Positions 41,400-50,212 of a DNA stretch of 61,786 bases are shown one piece after another (position 1 is the stretch's first letter; the number at the start of each line of letters is the position of its first letter). The stretch is from Acidobacteriota bacterium (GTDB lineage: Bacteria; Acidobacteriota; CAIWXX01), in contig JACPPM010000140.1 of the NCBI GenBank assembly GCA_016191015.1, positions 1 through 61,786 of the forward strand, in the 5' to 3' direction. The notes under the pieces were generated by a model. It did no database searches. It had not been told where the DNA came from and was given only the letters and a program-made list of their open reading frames with translations. A program made the translations under genes and the position numbers.

Positions 41400-42655
41400 G
41401 ACTGTCCTCTCAGGGTCATGTAGATGAGGGAGATCGAAAGAAAGCTCACGACCGCGATTGTTGCACCGACAAGAATGTTCTCAATCATCGAGTTGCGGTG
41501 CTCTCCCATCACTTTCGGATTGTTGATCAGGATCAACATGAAGACAAGGACGGCGGGGAGGACGACACCGTTGATGACCTGTGAGAGGTACATGATCGGG
41601 ATCAGAGGCACCCCTGGGAGGAGGATCACGCCCCCGCCGAAGAGAAGCAGGATCGAGTAGAGCCCGTAGAACTGAGGCGCCTCGGAGAATTTCTTGTTCA
41701 CTCCGTCTTCCCACCCCATACCCTCGCAGATCGTGTACGCCGTGGATAGCGGAAGAATCGATGCGGAGAACAGAGATGCGTTGAGGAGGCCGAGGGCGAA
41801 GAGAATCGAGCAGTAGGGGCCGGCGAGCGGTTCGAGCGCGCGCGCAGCCGCCTCGGCGCTGTCGACGCGGATTCCACCTTTGAAGAGAGTGGCTCCGCAG
41901 ACGACGACGATGAAGAAGGCGACGACGTTCACGATGACGCTGCCGGTGAAGACATCCAGGCGCGTATACTTGTAATCTCTCCACTTCGTGTGCTTTTCGA
42001 CGATGCTGCTTTGGAGGTAGAACTGCATCCAGGGAGCGATCGTGGTGCCCGTGAGGGCGACCAGCATGGCCGTTTCGCCAGGGCCGAAGGAGAAAGTGGG
42101 GTGTCGCAGCGCGTGGAAGACCTGGCTCCAATCCGGGTGAGCGAGCACACCTGAGAGGATGTAGAGGAAGTAGATCGTGCTGGCGGCGAGGAAAATCTTC
42201 TCGGTCGTCTTGTAGGTTCCTTTGACGACGAGGAGCCAGACCAGCACCATGGCTACGGGAACCGACAATCCGCGTCTCACGCCGAACAACTCCATGCTGG
42301 CCGCGATCCCGGCAAACTCGGAGATGACATTCCCCAGATTCGTGAAAAAGATAGCCGTCAGGAGATAGAAGGTAGCCTTGATTCCGAAACGCTCCCGAAT
42401 AAGGTCCGAGAGCCCCTTGCCCGTGACGACGCCCATTCGCGAGCTCATCTCCTGAATCAAGTAGAGGGCCAGTGAGATTGGGATCAGCGACCAGAGCAGG
42501 GAATAGCCGAAGTGCGCTCCCGCCATAGAATACGTCGTGATGCCACCGGCGTCGTTGTCGACATTGGAGGTGATGATGCCCGGGCCGATGAGCGCCGCGA
42601 TGATCATGACCCGCTTCCATCTGCGGCGGAGATGGTGGAGCAGGCGGAACCTCAT
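41396..42655 (-). CDS. Nramp-related divalent metal (possibly magnesium) transporter
   Basis: The 419-residue protein has about 11 transmembrane helices. Helix 1 reads GPGIITSNVDNDAGGITTYSMAGA. The metal-binding DPGN of Mn/Fe Nramps is D-A-G-G here (residues 35-38), and the helix 6 MPH motif is A-P-W (207-209). Loss of the Met and Asn ligands is expected for Nramp-related magnesium transporters, and the adjacent MgtE-like sensor supports Mg2+ as substrate (inference). Its ATG overlaps the sensor stop by 4 bases and its stop overlaps the MBL start by 4 bases. Confidence 0.85.
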   Translation of the reverse strand: MRFRLLHHLRRRWKRVMIIAALIGPGIITSNVDNDAGGITTYSMAGAHFGYSLLWSLIPISLALYLIQEMSSRMGVVTGKGLSDLIRERFGIKATFYLLTAIFFTNLGNVISEFAGIAASMELFGVRRGLSVPVAMVLVWLLVVKGTYKTTEKIFLAASTIYFLYILSGVLAHPDWSQVFHALRHPTFSFGPGETAMLVALTGTTIAPWMQFYLQSSIVEKHTKWRDYKYTRLDVFTGSVIVNVVAFFIVVVCGATLFKGGIRVDSAEAAARALEPLAGPYCSILFALGLLNASLFSASILPLSTAYTICEGMGWEDGVNKKFSEAPQFYGLYSILLLFGGGVILLPGVPLIPIMYLSQVINGVVLPAVLVFMLILINNPKVMGEHRNSMIENILVGATIAVVSFLSISLIYMTLRGQS

Positions 42656-43938
42656 TTTTCAGCGAACTCCGGGAGGACCGCGTCGAGCGCGTCGCGGAGA
42701 GTGACGATTCCCTTCAGCCTGCTCTCCTCGTCGACCACCGGAACCGAGAGGAAGTTGTACTTCTTGAAGATGTCTGCGATGTCCTTGACGTCTTCATCGA
42801 GCCGCACCGAGATCGGGTGCGATGTCATCACGCTGTCCACCGGTGAGGAGGGCGGGGTCAGGAGAAGCGCGCGCATCGTCAGGACGCCGCAGAGACGAGC
42901 CTCATCGTCGATGACATACATGTAGTAGAGCAGTTCCCTATCGCGCGCCGCCTCACGAATGACATCCCATGCGTCGCTCACAGTGGAGCTTCTGCCCACG
43001 GTCACCGGCTCGCAGGTCATGAGGCTCCCAGCGGTTCCCTCCGAATAGCTCAACAGCTCCTCCAGCTCACGGCGCTTCCCCGTCTCGATCCGGGAGATCA
43101 ACGTCTCCTTTCGCTCGACCGTCATGTCCTCTAAAAGATCCGCGGCCTCGTCCGGCTCCATCTCGTTGATGATGTCCGATGCTTTCGTTTCGCCAACCTC
43201 CTCCATGACCCTCACCTTCACCTTGTCGTCCATCTCTTCGATGGCGTCGGCGGCCGTGGAGGCGTCGAGCGACTGCAGGAGCATGTTGCGATGCCAGTGA
43301 TCCAGCTCCTCCAGGATGTCGGCGAGATCCGATGGGTGGATGTCCGACAGCCGGCGGCTGGTGACGTTCAGCTTGAGGTTCTTCATCTGCTGGTCGGCCG
43401 TCAGCGGCTGCACGTATTTCCACGAGATCAATTGGTCGGATATCTGGTAGGCAAACAACCAGTTAGTGCTCGCGTCGACCCCTCTGATCCATCCGAGCCG
43501 CCTGAGGATTCCACGAATGCCGACGTCGACGTGAACCAGCCGGAGCTGTCCGGCATTGATGAGAAAATGCAGATCGTTGACCCGTTCAACCTTCGCTCCG
43601 CTCGTGTCCACCACCTGCTTGTCCAGCAGCTCGTCACGCAACAGCAGCTCGCCTGTGGCCGCCGGCCGCATCGGCGTCGCTCGTTCCGCCGCCCCCCTCC
43701 TCAGGTGAATACGATTCCCGTCGATCGCTTCAACTTCCTCCCACGGAAGCTCGATCGCGTTGCCATATCTTCTCCTGTACACCAACCCCGTGATTCGTGG
43801 GAAGAGCTCACCCAGCTTCATGCGCAGATCCGTCAACCGCCCCACAACCACGCGCCCTTCGACGAAAACATTCCTCCCCAGCAATTCGCTGAAGAAGATG
43901 AACATCTTCGATATCTCGGCGTCGGTCGTGCTCAGCAT
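42652..43938 (-). CDS. Cytosolic MgtE-like sensor: PRC-barrel, MgtE N and CBS domains without channel
   Basis: The 428-residue soluble protein has two PRC-barrel-like segments (about 15-85 and 95-175: VVVGRLTDLRMKLGELFPRI; LLDKQVVDTSGAKVERVNDLHF). An MgtE N-terminal superhelical domain at about 190-300 (HPSDLADILEELDHWHRNMLLQSL, MEPDEAADLLEDM) and two CBS motifs at about 305-425 (LMTCEPVTVG, SVMTSHPISVRLDEDVKDIADIFKKYNFLSVPVVDEE) follow. The five-helix MgtE channel is missing. In MgtE these domains bind Mg2+ and close the pore; here they are translationally coupled to an Nramp-related transporter. Confidence 0.9.
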   Translation of the reverse strand: MLSTTDAEISKMFIFFSELLGRNVFVEGRVVVGRLTDLRMKLGELFPRITGLVYRRRYGNAIELPWEEVEAIDGNRIHLRRGAAERATPMRPAATGELLLRDELLDKQVVDTSGAKVERVNDLHFLINAGQLRLVHVDVGIRGILRRLGWIRGVDASTNWLFAYQISDQLISWKYVQPLTADQQMKNLKLNVTSRRLSDIHPSDLADILEELDHWHRNMLLQSLDASTAADAIEEMDDKVKVRVMEEVGETKASDIINEMEPDEAADLLEDMTVERKETLISRIETGKRRELEELLSYSEGTAGSLMTCEPVTVGRSSTVSDAWDVIREAARDRELLYYMYVIDDEARLCGVLTMRALLLTPPSSPVDSVMTSHPISVRLDEDVKDIADIFKKYNFLSVPVVDEESRLKGIVTLRDALDAVLPEFAEK

Positions 43939-43954
43939 GCTACTTTCGCGGAGC

Positions 43955-43988
43955 GTCCAGCGGAGAGCGTGGAGCGTGGGGCGTCGAG
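43955..43988. repeat. Heptamer array, GAGCGTG family
   Basis: GAGCGTC, CAGCGGA, GAGCGTG and GAGCGTG units, partly diverged, lie upstream of the sensor gene start. Confidence 0.7.
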
Positions 43989-44037
43989 GGTAAGCGGGCC
44001 GTGACGCCGCTTGGCGCGTTTCGACTCTGAACGTCCT

Positions 44038-44436
44038 TCACGATGTCTGCCTCAATTCGATCAGCACCCCGCCAGTCGACTTCGGATGGACGAAAGCCAC
44101 TCGGGTGCCGCCCGCGCCTTCGCGTTCATCGAGAACACGGCATCCGCGAGCCCGCAACTCCTCGAGTGCTCCATGGAGGTCATCGACCTCGAAACAGACG
44201 TGGTGCAATCCCTCGCCGCGCCCCTCGATCGATCGGGCGAGCACCGATCCGGGATCGGACGGCTCGAGCAGCTCAATCCGCGTCCCACCCACAGGTAGGA
44301 ATGCGACATTCACGGCCTCTCCCGGTACATGCTCGCGCCCGGCGCACTCTATTCCCAGCGCATCCTGGTACACGAGCAGGGCGTTCTCCAGGGAACGCAC
44401 CGCGATGGCAATATGATCGAGTTTTGTGATTTTCAT
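44038..44436 (-). CDS. mce: Methylmalonyl-CoA epimerase
   Basis: The 132-residue VOC-fold protein has KLDHIAIAVRSLENALLVYQDALG, FLPVGGTRIELLEPSDP, GEGLHHVCFEVDD and GVLIELRQ, which supply the paired His/Glu metal ligands. It interconverts the epimers of methylmalonyl-CoA for the mutase. It overlaps meaB by 4 bases. The mutase subunits are not in the window. Confidence 0.92.
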   Translation of the reverse strand: MKITKLDHIAIAVRSLENALLVYQDALGIECAGREHVPGEAVNVAFLPVGGTRIELLEPSDPGSVLARSIEGRGEGLHHVCFEVDDLHGALEELRARGCRVLDEREGAGGTRVAFVHPKSTGGVLIELRQTS

Positions 44437-45371
44437 CCCATGATCTCCCTGGCGAGATCGGCGGCGAGCATCCGCGGATGCGCCTCGCGACGGAGCACGC
44501 TGTCCACCACGGCGGCCAGGCGCTGCTGACCCATCTTCTGGAAGGCGCGCTCCTGAATCTCCTCGGAGAGCATCTGACGGAGGCTGTGCACCACGAGATC
44601 GCGGCGCTTCTTCTCCAGAATCCCATGCTCTCGCGCAAACGTGCCGTATGTCGCAATCGCATTGATCAGCTCTCCGACCGTCTCGATCTTCAGCGCCACG
44701 GTTTTGATGAGAGGCGGCCTCCAGCCATCCGGCCTCTCGAGGAGCTCGATCGCATTCATGAAGTCGCGTTCGACTTTCCCCGCGTCCGGCCGGTCAGACT
44801 TGTTCAGCGCAAAAACGTCACCAATTTCCATGATGCCGGCCTTCATGATCTGCATGTCGTCGCCGAGGCCCGGGACGAGCACCACGACTGTCGCATCGGC
44901 AAAGCGCGCCACCTCGACCTCGTCCTGCCCGATCCCGACCGTCTCGACGAGAACGATGTCGAACCCGGCAGCGTCGAGAATCTGTATCGCTTCCGGACAC
45001 GAGCGGCTCAGGCCACCCAGATGCCCCCTGCTCGCCATGCTTCGGACAAAAACCCCGTCTCCCTGCACCTGCGTAAACATACGCACACGGTCCCCCAGGA
45101 TCGCACCGCCCGTGAAGGGGCTCGTCGGATCCACCGCCAGAACTCCGACACGCTTTCCCGCTCGCCGGTACAGAGCGATCATCTTGTCGACGAGCGTCGA
45201 CTTGCCGGAACCCGGAGGGCCCGTGATGCCTATCGTTTCGGCGCGGCCCGTGCGAGGGAAAAGCGACGCCAGCAGCACCGCGGCACCTTCATCGTTGTTT
45301 TCGACGACGGAGATGGCTCGCGCCAACGCGCGCTGGCTCCCGGCCAGGACATCTGCAGCCAGCTTCTCCAT
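44433..45371 (-). CDS. meaB: Methylmalonyl-CoA mutase-associated GTPase MeaB
   Basis: The 312-residue P-loop GTPase starts at the ATG at 45371. It has Walker A GPPGSGKST, AVDPTSPFTGGAILGDRVRM, SMASRGHLGGLS, the switch-type VETVGIGQDEVEVA and NKSDRPDA. A C-terminal dimerisation region follows. MeaB gates cofactor B12 loading and protects methylmalonyl-CoA mutase. Coupled to the epimerase, it indicates a propionyl-CoA/succinyl-CoA route. Confidence 0.94.
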   Translation of the reverse strand: MEKLAADVLAGSQRALARAISVVENNDEGAAVLLASLFPRTGRAETIGITGPPGSGKSTLVDKMIALYRRAGKRVGVLAVDPTSPFTGGAILGDRVRMFTQVQGDGVFVRSMASRGHLGGLSRSCPEAIQILDAAGFDIVLVETVGIGQDEVEVARFADATVVVLVPGLGDDMQIMKAGIMEIGDVFALNKSDRPDAGKVERDFMNAIELLERPDGWRPPLIKTVALKIETVGELINAIATYGTFAREHGILEKKRRDLVVHSLRQMLSEEIQERAFQKMGQQRLAAVVDSVLRREAHPRMLAADLAREIMG

Positions 45372-45653
45372 GGTGGCGGGTGATCGTCCATGCTTTTCAC
45401 GGTCGGCCCCCAACGAGCCAACACCCGCAGTATATCATTCTCCTCCACTCCCGAAACCCCCGACGCGGCTTCGCCGCGCGTGTGAGCGTGGAGCGTAGAG
45501 CGTGGAGCGTGAGAGCGTTCCGTGCCGCCCTGAACATCCGAAATGTCACAACCGTTTCCGCATTCCTCCCTTCCTGCTTTCCTGAGAGCAGTCCGGAAGA
45601 TCTGGCCTCTCCGAGAGTTTTGCCACTTGGCGTCAGCACCCAGCACTCAGCAC
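45372..45653. repeat. Intergenic block of heptamers and a dispersed element
   Basis: No gene is supported. Bases 45484-45520 hold GAGCGTG/GAGCGTA heptamers. Bases 45556-45622 match, in the opposite orientation, the element at 61684-61751 (CGCATTCCTCCCTTCCTG, then TTTCCTGAGAG). Bases 45632-45662 are AGCACCC/AGCACTC heptamers that run into the stop codon of the lhgO-like gene. Confidence 0.8.
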
Positions 45654-46889
45654 TCAGCACCGGTACCCTCTGAGTCCGAAGGACCGCATGGCGATCCCGG
45701 CGATATGCCTGCCGATCGCGAGGGAGGCTGTGGCGGCGGGCGATGGGGCATTGAGAACATGCAGCGCATCGGGAGTTTCGACGATACGGAAGTCATCGAC
45801 GAGCGTCCCATCAGGAGCGACTGCCTGCGCCCGCACACCCGATCCTCCCGGGGTGACATCTTCGTCGCTCAAGTCCGGGACGAGTCGCTGGAGTGCGCGC
45901 ACGAATGAACGGCGGCTGAATGAGCGGTACATCTCCTCGAGCCCCATCCGCCAGTATCGAGATCCCATCGCCCAAAAGCCGCGGTAGGCGAGCATGCCGA
46001 GCGACTCCGCCACCTGCACGTCCCGTTTGCGATAGCCTTCGCGCGCGAACGCGAGCACAGCGTTGGGGCCAGCCTCGATCTCTCCGGTGATCCTCCTGGT
46101 GAAATGGACACCGAGAAAGGGGAACGATGGATCAGGGACGGGATAGATGAGAGCGTGCACGAGGCTCCGGTCGCGCCTCACCACATAGTACTCGCCTCTA
46201 AATGGGATGATCCGCACATCCGGAGCGACGCCCGTCATGCGAGCGACCGAGTCCGAGTGGAGCCCTGCACAATTGATCAAGCTCCCGGCTTCGACAGGCG
46301 ATCCGTTCCTTGTCTCCAAGACCAGGGCGCCGCCGGAGCGCCTCACGCAAACCACAGGATCCGCCCGGCGAATCAGCACGCCACTGCGCACCAGCTGCGC
46401 GGCCATCGCCTCAGCCACCCTTCTGAAATCCACAATTGCGGTCGTGGGGCAGTGTAGGGCGCGTATCCCTCGCGCATGCGGTTCGATCTCCCGAAGGCGC
46501 TCCGACCCGATTAATTCAAGCCCCGCAACGCCGTTAGCCTTCCCACGCTCGAAGAGCGCGGCGAGGCGAGCCAGATCGGTGTCGTCCGTCCCGATGATCA
46601 CCTTTCCGCATCGTTGGTAGGGGACGGCGTTGGCTTCGCAAAACTCGGTGAGCATGCGAGCCCCCTCGACGCAGAGACGCGCCTTATGCGAGCCGGGTCG
46701 GTAGTAGACCCCGGAGTGGACGACTCCGCTGTTGTGCCCGGTCTGGTGGCTTGCGAGCTGTGGCTCTTTCTCGAGGACGACGATCCGGATGGCCGGCCGG
46801 CTCTCTATGAGGGCCAGAGCGGTTGCGAGACCGACGATGCCGCCGCCGATGACGGCGACATCATGGCGCTGCGCGCTCGTCGGAGGCAG
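45654..46889 (-). CDS. lhgO: L-2-hydroxyglutarate oxidase (LhgO-like), probable CTG start
   Basis: Read from CTG 46889, with GGGAGAG five bases upstream, the 411-residue protein is full length. The FAD-binding VAVIGGGIVGLATALAL and HQTGHNSGVVHSGVYYRPGS are followed by the catalytic-domain end. No ATG, GTG or TTG is in frame before codon 79 (ATG 46655), which would remove the FAD-binding site. An ATG at 46864 is in another frame and would fit if one base were missing from the assembly. The enzyme oxidises L-2-hydroxyglutarate to 2-oxoglutarate. The TGA stop lies within an AGCACTC-family heptamer. Confidence 0.82.
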   Translation of the reverse strand: MPPTSAQRHDVAVIGGGIVGLATALALIESRPAIRIVVLEKEPQLASHQTGHNSGVVHSGVYYRPGSHKARLCVEGARMLTEFCEANAVPYQRCGKVIIGTDDTDLARLAALFERGKANGVAGLELIGSERLREIEPHARGIRALHCPTTAIVDFRRVAEAMAAQLVRSGVLIRRADPVVCVRRSGGALVLETRNGSPVEAGSLINCAGLHSDSVARMTGVAPDVRIIPFRGEYYVVRRDRSLVHALIYPVPDPSFPFLGVHFTRRITGEIEAGPNAVLAFAREGYRKRDVQVAESLGMLAYRGFWAMGSRYWRMGLEEMYRSFSRRSFVRALQRLVPDLSDEDVTPGGSGVRAQAVAPDGTLVDDFRIVETPDALHVLNAPSPAATASLAIGRHIAGIAMRSFGLRGYRC

Positions 46890-46939
46890 TGTGGCTCTCC
46901 CATGGGGCCGAAGCGTTCGAAGCCTCGGCGGAGGCGATC

Positions 46940-47863
46940 TCAGGCGCTGGCAGGCGCGTAAGGCGCCACCGCCGCCGCAGCCTGGGATGCGACGAGGTCC
47001 GGTAGCGAGACCGCGGGCTCGGAACCGAGCAGTTCGTAGGCACCTCGCGTCGCGAGAAGCTTCCGCAGGAAATCCGTGTGGATGTGATGCCCGCCCTTGT
47101 GAGCGACGACGTGCCCATCAAAATGGCACCCCAGCAAGGCGAAGTCGCCGACGAGGTCCAGGATCTTGTGCCGGACGCACTCGTTGTCGAAGCGGAGCTC
47201 GCTGTTGAGGATCTGGTCGTCTCCGATGACGACCGCGTTCTCCAGCGATCCGCCCCGTGCGAGGCCCACCTTCCGCAACGCCTCGACATCGCGCAGGAAG
47301 CCAAACGTCCTGGCAGGGGCTATCTCGGAAGCAAAGGTCGAGCTGGTGATCTCGATGCTGTGTTTTTGGAACTTGAGGAGCGGGTGGTCGAACTCGATGG
47401 AGTACGTGACATGGAAGCCGCGCGCCGGATAGATGACGATGGACTTGTCTTCCTCGAGCAGCGAGACAGGTTTCAGAATCCTGATCCGCGTCCGTTCAGC
47501 CGGCAACTCGATCCGGCCCGCCGCACCCAGCATCACCACAAACGGTTCGCTGCTCCCGTCGAGGCTCGGGACCTCGGGGCCGTCAAGCTCCAAGACTGCG
47601 TTGTCGATCCCGCAGGCGTAGAGTGCGGCGAGGACATGTTCGACCGTGTCCACGCGGACCCCGTTCCTCGCCAGGCGGGTCGCATAGTTGGTTGACTGCA
47701 AGAATCTGGGCGCCGCCGGCACCTCGGCTCTCCCCGCATCCATCCTTCTGAAGACCAGGCCCTTGCCGCTATACGATGGCAGGATTGTAAGGGTCGCTGG
47801 CTGGCCACTGTGGAGTCCTGTACCTCTGATCGTCACTGAACGCTTGATTGTGGTCTGCTTCAT
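46940..47863 (-). CDS. lpxC: UDP-3-O-acyl-N-acetylglucosamine deacetylase
   Basis: The 307-residue protein starts at the ATG at 47863 (MKQTTIKRSVTIRGTGLHSGQPATLTILPS). It shows the zinc and catalytic motifs VDTVEHVLAALYACGIDNAV, HKILDLVGDFALLG and GGHHIHTDFLRKLL. LpxC catalyses the committed step of lipid A synthesis, so the organism makes lipid A. No other lpx gene is adjacent. The lhgO-like gene follows 50 bases downstream. Confidence 0.95.
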   Translation of the reverse strand: MKQTTIKRSVTIRGTGLHSGQPATLTILPSYSGKGLVFRRMDAGRAEVPAAPRFLQSTNYATRLARNGVRVDTVEHVLAALYACGIDNAVLELDGPEVPSLDGSSEPFVVMLGAAGRIELPAERTRIRILKPVSLLEEDKSIVIYPARGFHVTYSIEFDHPLLKFQKHSIEITSSTFASEIAPARTFGFLRDVEALRKVGLARGGSLENAVVIGDDQILNSELRFDNECVRHKILDLVGDFALLGCHFDGHVVAHKGGHHIHTDFLRKLLATRGAYELLGSEPAVSLPDLVASQAAAAVAPYAPASA

Positions 47864-48310
47864 GCCATCAAGTGTGTGCAAGAAACGTGCCGGGACGTTG
47901 ACATTCGTAACAACGTTTATTATCAATATATTGGAGCTCGCCATGGGGAGTCTCGTTGTGTCTCTGGCGCACCCGCACGACGTCCACTGTGGCGCGATGC
48001 CCACACCCGAATGGTCTCGGGATTCCGTTCTGTCACATGATGCTTGAAAAAACGCAATGTGGAAATGATATTAATGTGTAGGCGGCTCGATCCGGGTCGT
48101 GATGTCCGGAGGACCCCGTGCCATGACATCGCCCGGGTTCGCGGGCGGCAGTGGAGACAAAGGGCAAGATGGGAACCCCAAAGTGCAGAACGATGGAAAC
48201 CGATGGTGGGCCAGGTTTTTTCGCTCCGTCTGGGGAGCTTGTGTTTTCCGATTCGGAACCGGTGGCGGCGTGGCCGCCTCCGGTTGCGGCCCGGGACTAG
48301 AGGCGTCACT
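47864..48310. other. Intergenic region between lpxC and the transglutaminase/TPR gene
   Basis: The 447 bases between divergent genes hold an AT-rich part (47895-47935) with TTGACA (47898) and TTATCAATATATT, and on the other strand TTGATAAT. These are possible promoter elements, but the spacing is not decisive. A DnaA-box-like TGTGGAAAT is at 48058-48066. Open frames here look non-coding (Arg-rich, low complexity). Confidence 0.45.
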
Positions 48311-49468
48311 ATGACCGGAATCCCGATCGTCCTGTCCCTCGCATCTATCATAGTGCCATTCCATTCGATGCAGGGGAGAAACTATTACACTGAATCGGTC
48401 AATGGCCTCCGAGAGACGCTGGTGAAGGAAGTCGGCGCAACCGAGGCGGCCCAGATCGAGATTCCCTTCGAGCTCACTGAAGAAATGTTCATGAAAGCCC
48501 GGGAGCAGGCGAAGTACGTTCATGATGCCGGGGAGAAGCGGCGGCGCATCCTGGATATGATCATAGGCAGCTCGCAGATCGGGGTCGTGTATGACCCCAA
48601 AGCTACGCGGACGGCGCGCGAGGTGTACGAGCAAAAAATCGGGAACTGCCTGTCGCTCACCAACCTGTTCGTCGGACTCGCCAGATCGGTCTCCCTCGAT
48701 GCGCGCTTCGTCCATGTCACCGAGATCGAACGGTTCTCCGAGAGCAAAACGGCGTCGAAGAGCGGAACCGTCATTCATAGCTCGCACATCTGCGCCGGGA
48801 TCGACGAGGGCAGCGGTACGATTCTGGTGGACTTCTCCCCGATGCCGACTCGCAAGTATCATGCGTACCGCGTGATCGACGATCTGACTGCTCTGGCACA
48901 CTTCTACAATAACCGGGCCTACGAGGTCGGATTCTTCTCGCCCGATCTCCCGCCGGCGGAGCGGGAGGCGAAGGAGATCGAGCTCTATCAGATGGCCATC
49001 CGAATCAAGCCGGATTTTTTCCCCGCTTACAACAATCTGGGCGCCTTGTACAGGCGACGAGGCGAGACCATGAAGGCGCTGGACCTCTATGAGAAGGCGC
49101 TGAGCATCAATCCTCAGTTTGCCGAGGCGCACAGCAACCGCGCGTCGATCTACATCAGTCAGGGGAAGTCCGAGGCCGCCGTCGATGAGCTCAAGCTGGC
49201 GACAAACACCAGCAGCGCCAACCCTTACATCTACCACGATCTCGGGCAGATCTACTACTCGATGGGGAAGTACAGCGAGGCTGAGGACTGTTTCCGCAAG
49301 GCAACGTCGAGGGGCGAGAGCCCCGTATTCCATCTGTCGCTCGCTCGCACCCGACTCGCCCTGGGCAGGACCAAGGACGCAGTCTCTGCGCTGCGCAAGG
49401 CGATCAAGATCGATCCTCAGAACGTGGAGGCAAGGAATCTCCTGGCGATGCTGGGGGAGACTCCGTGA
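48311..49468 (+). CDS. Transglutaminase-like protein with TPR repeats
   Basis: The 385-residue protein starts at the ATG at 48311 with AGAGG seven bases upstream. A hydrophobic N terminus (IPIVLSLASIIVPF) may be a signal or anchor. The transglutaminase-like core has Cys in IGNCLSLTNLFVGLARSVSLDARFV, His in SSHICAGI and Asp in ILVDFSP (about 105-180). Four TPRs follow (about 225-380: FFPAYNNLGALYRRRGETMKALDLYEKALSINP). It may be a cysteine protease or scaffold acting on envelope peptides. The stop overlaps the larB GTG by 4 bases. Confidence 0.82.
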   Translation: MTGIPIVLSLASIIVPFHSMQGRNYYTESVNGLRETLVKEVGATEAAQIEIPFELTEEMFMKAREQAKYVHDAGEKRRRILDMIIGSSQIGVVYDPKATRTAREVYEQKIGNCLSLTNLFVGLARSVSLDARFVHVTEIERFSESKTASKSGTVIHSSHICAGIDEGSGTILVDFSPMPTRKYHAYRVIDDLTALAHFYNNRAYEVGFFSPDLPPAEREAKEIELYQMAIRIKPDFFPAYNNLGALYRRRGETMKALDLYEKALSINPQFAEAHSNRASIYISQGKSEAAVDELKLATNTSSANPYIYHDLGQIYYSMGKYSEAEDCFRKATSRGESPVFHLSLARTRLALGRTKDAVSALRKAIKIDPQNVEARNLLAMLGETP

Positions 49469-50211
49469 AGGCCAGCTCGCTGAGCCGACTGCTCGAACGT
49501 GTGGCCGCGGGAACGACGACCCCGGCGGACGCACTCGAGGAGCTCAAGGGGCTCCCCTTCGAGGATCTCCAATTCGCCAAGGTCGACAACCACAGATCGA
49601 TCAGACGAGGATTTGCAGAGGTTGTTTATGGCGGGGGAAAGACGGAAGCCCAGATTGAGGGGATCGTGCGGCGCCTTTACAGGACCGGCCAGAATGTGAT
49701 CGTGACCCGCACCTCGCGTTCGACATACAAGAAGGTCAAGCGCGCCTTCCCGATCGCCCGGTTTTCGGAGGAAGCTCGCATGATCTACATCAAGCGCGAG
49801 AGGACGATTTATGGGAAGGGCACGATCGTGGTCATATCGGCCGGGACATCTGATATTCCGGTCGCTGAAGAGGCATACCTGACCGCCGTCCTTCTCGGGA
49901 ACAGGGTAGCGAAGATCTACGACGTAGGCGTAGCCGGCATCCACAGGCTCTTCAGCTTCCTGCCGGTTCTGCAGAAAGCACATGTCATTATCGCGGTGGC
50001 CGGAATGGAGGGCGCGTTGCCGAGTGTTGTCAGCGGACTTGTGGCGGTGCCGGTGATCGCCGTCCCGGCGAGCACGGGCTACGGGGCGAGTTTCGGCGGC
50101 GTCGCCGCGCTCCTCGGCATGCTCAATAGCTGCTCATCAGGAGTCGGCGTCGTGAACATCGACAACGGATTCGGCGCCGGCTGTCTCGCGAGCCTGATCA
50201 ACCGACTCTGA
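49465..50211 (+). CDS. larB: Pyridinium-3,5-biscarboxylic acid mononucleotide synthase LarB
   Basis: The 248-residue protein starts at GTG 49465 inside the upstream stop. LarB/PurE-like marks are FEDLQFAKVDNHRSIRRGFAEVVYGGGK, TIVVISAGTSDIPVAEEA, VAGMEGALPSVVSGLV and VPASTGYGASFGG. LarB carboxylates and hydrolyses nicotinic acid adenine dinucleotide in nickel-pincer cofactor synthesis. LarC, LarE and a lactate racemase are not in the window, so it may serve another racemase elsewhere. Confidence 0.93.
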   Translation: MKASSLSRLLERVAAGTTTPADALEELKGLPFEDLQFAKVDNHRSIRRGFAEVVYGGGKTEAQIEGIVRRLYRTGQNVIVTRTSRSTYKKVKRAFPIARFSEEARMIYIKRERTIYGKGTIVVISAGTSDIPVAEEAYLTAVLLGNRVAKIYDVGVAGIHRLFSFLPVLQKAHVIIAVAGMEGALPSVVSGLVAVPVIAVPASTGYGASFGGVAALLGMLNSCSSGVGVVNIDNGFGAGCLASLINRL

Positions 50212-50212
50212 C

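Noticed and set aside
47898-47930. TTGACA plus TTATCA/TATATT as a firm promoter
   Set aside because: Several overlapping hexamers are possible on both strands and spacing does not single one out; left as a note in the intergenic entry.
48044-48310. Upstream extension of the transglutaminase/TPR protein to 48044
   Set aside because: The extra residues are Arg-rich and low in similarity to any signal or domain; ATG 48311 has a ribosome-binding site and is followed by a hydrophobic segment.
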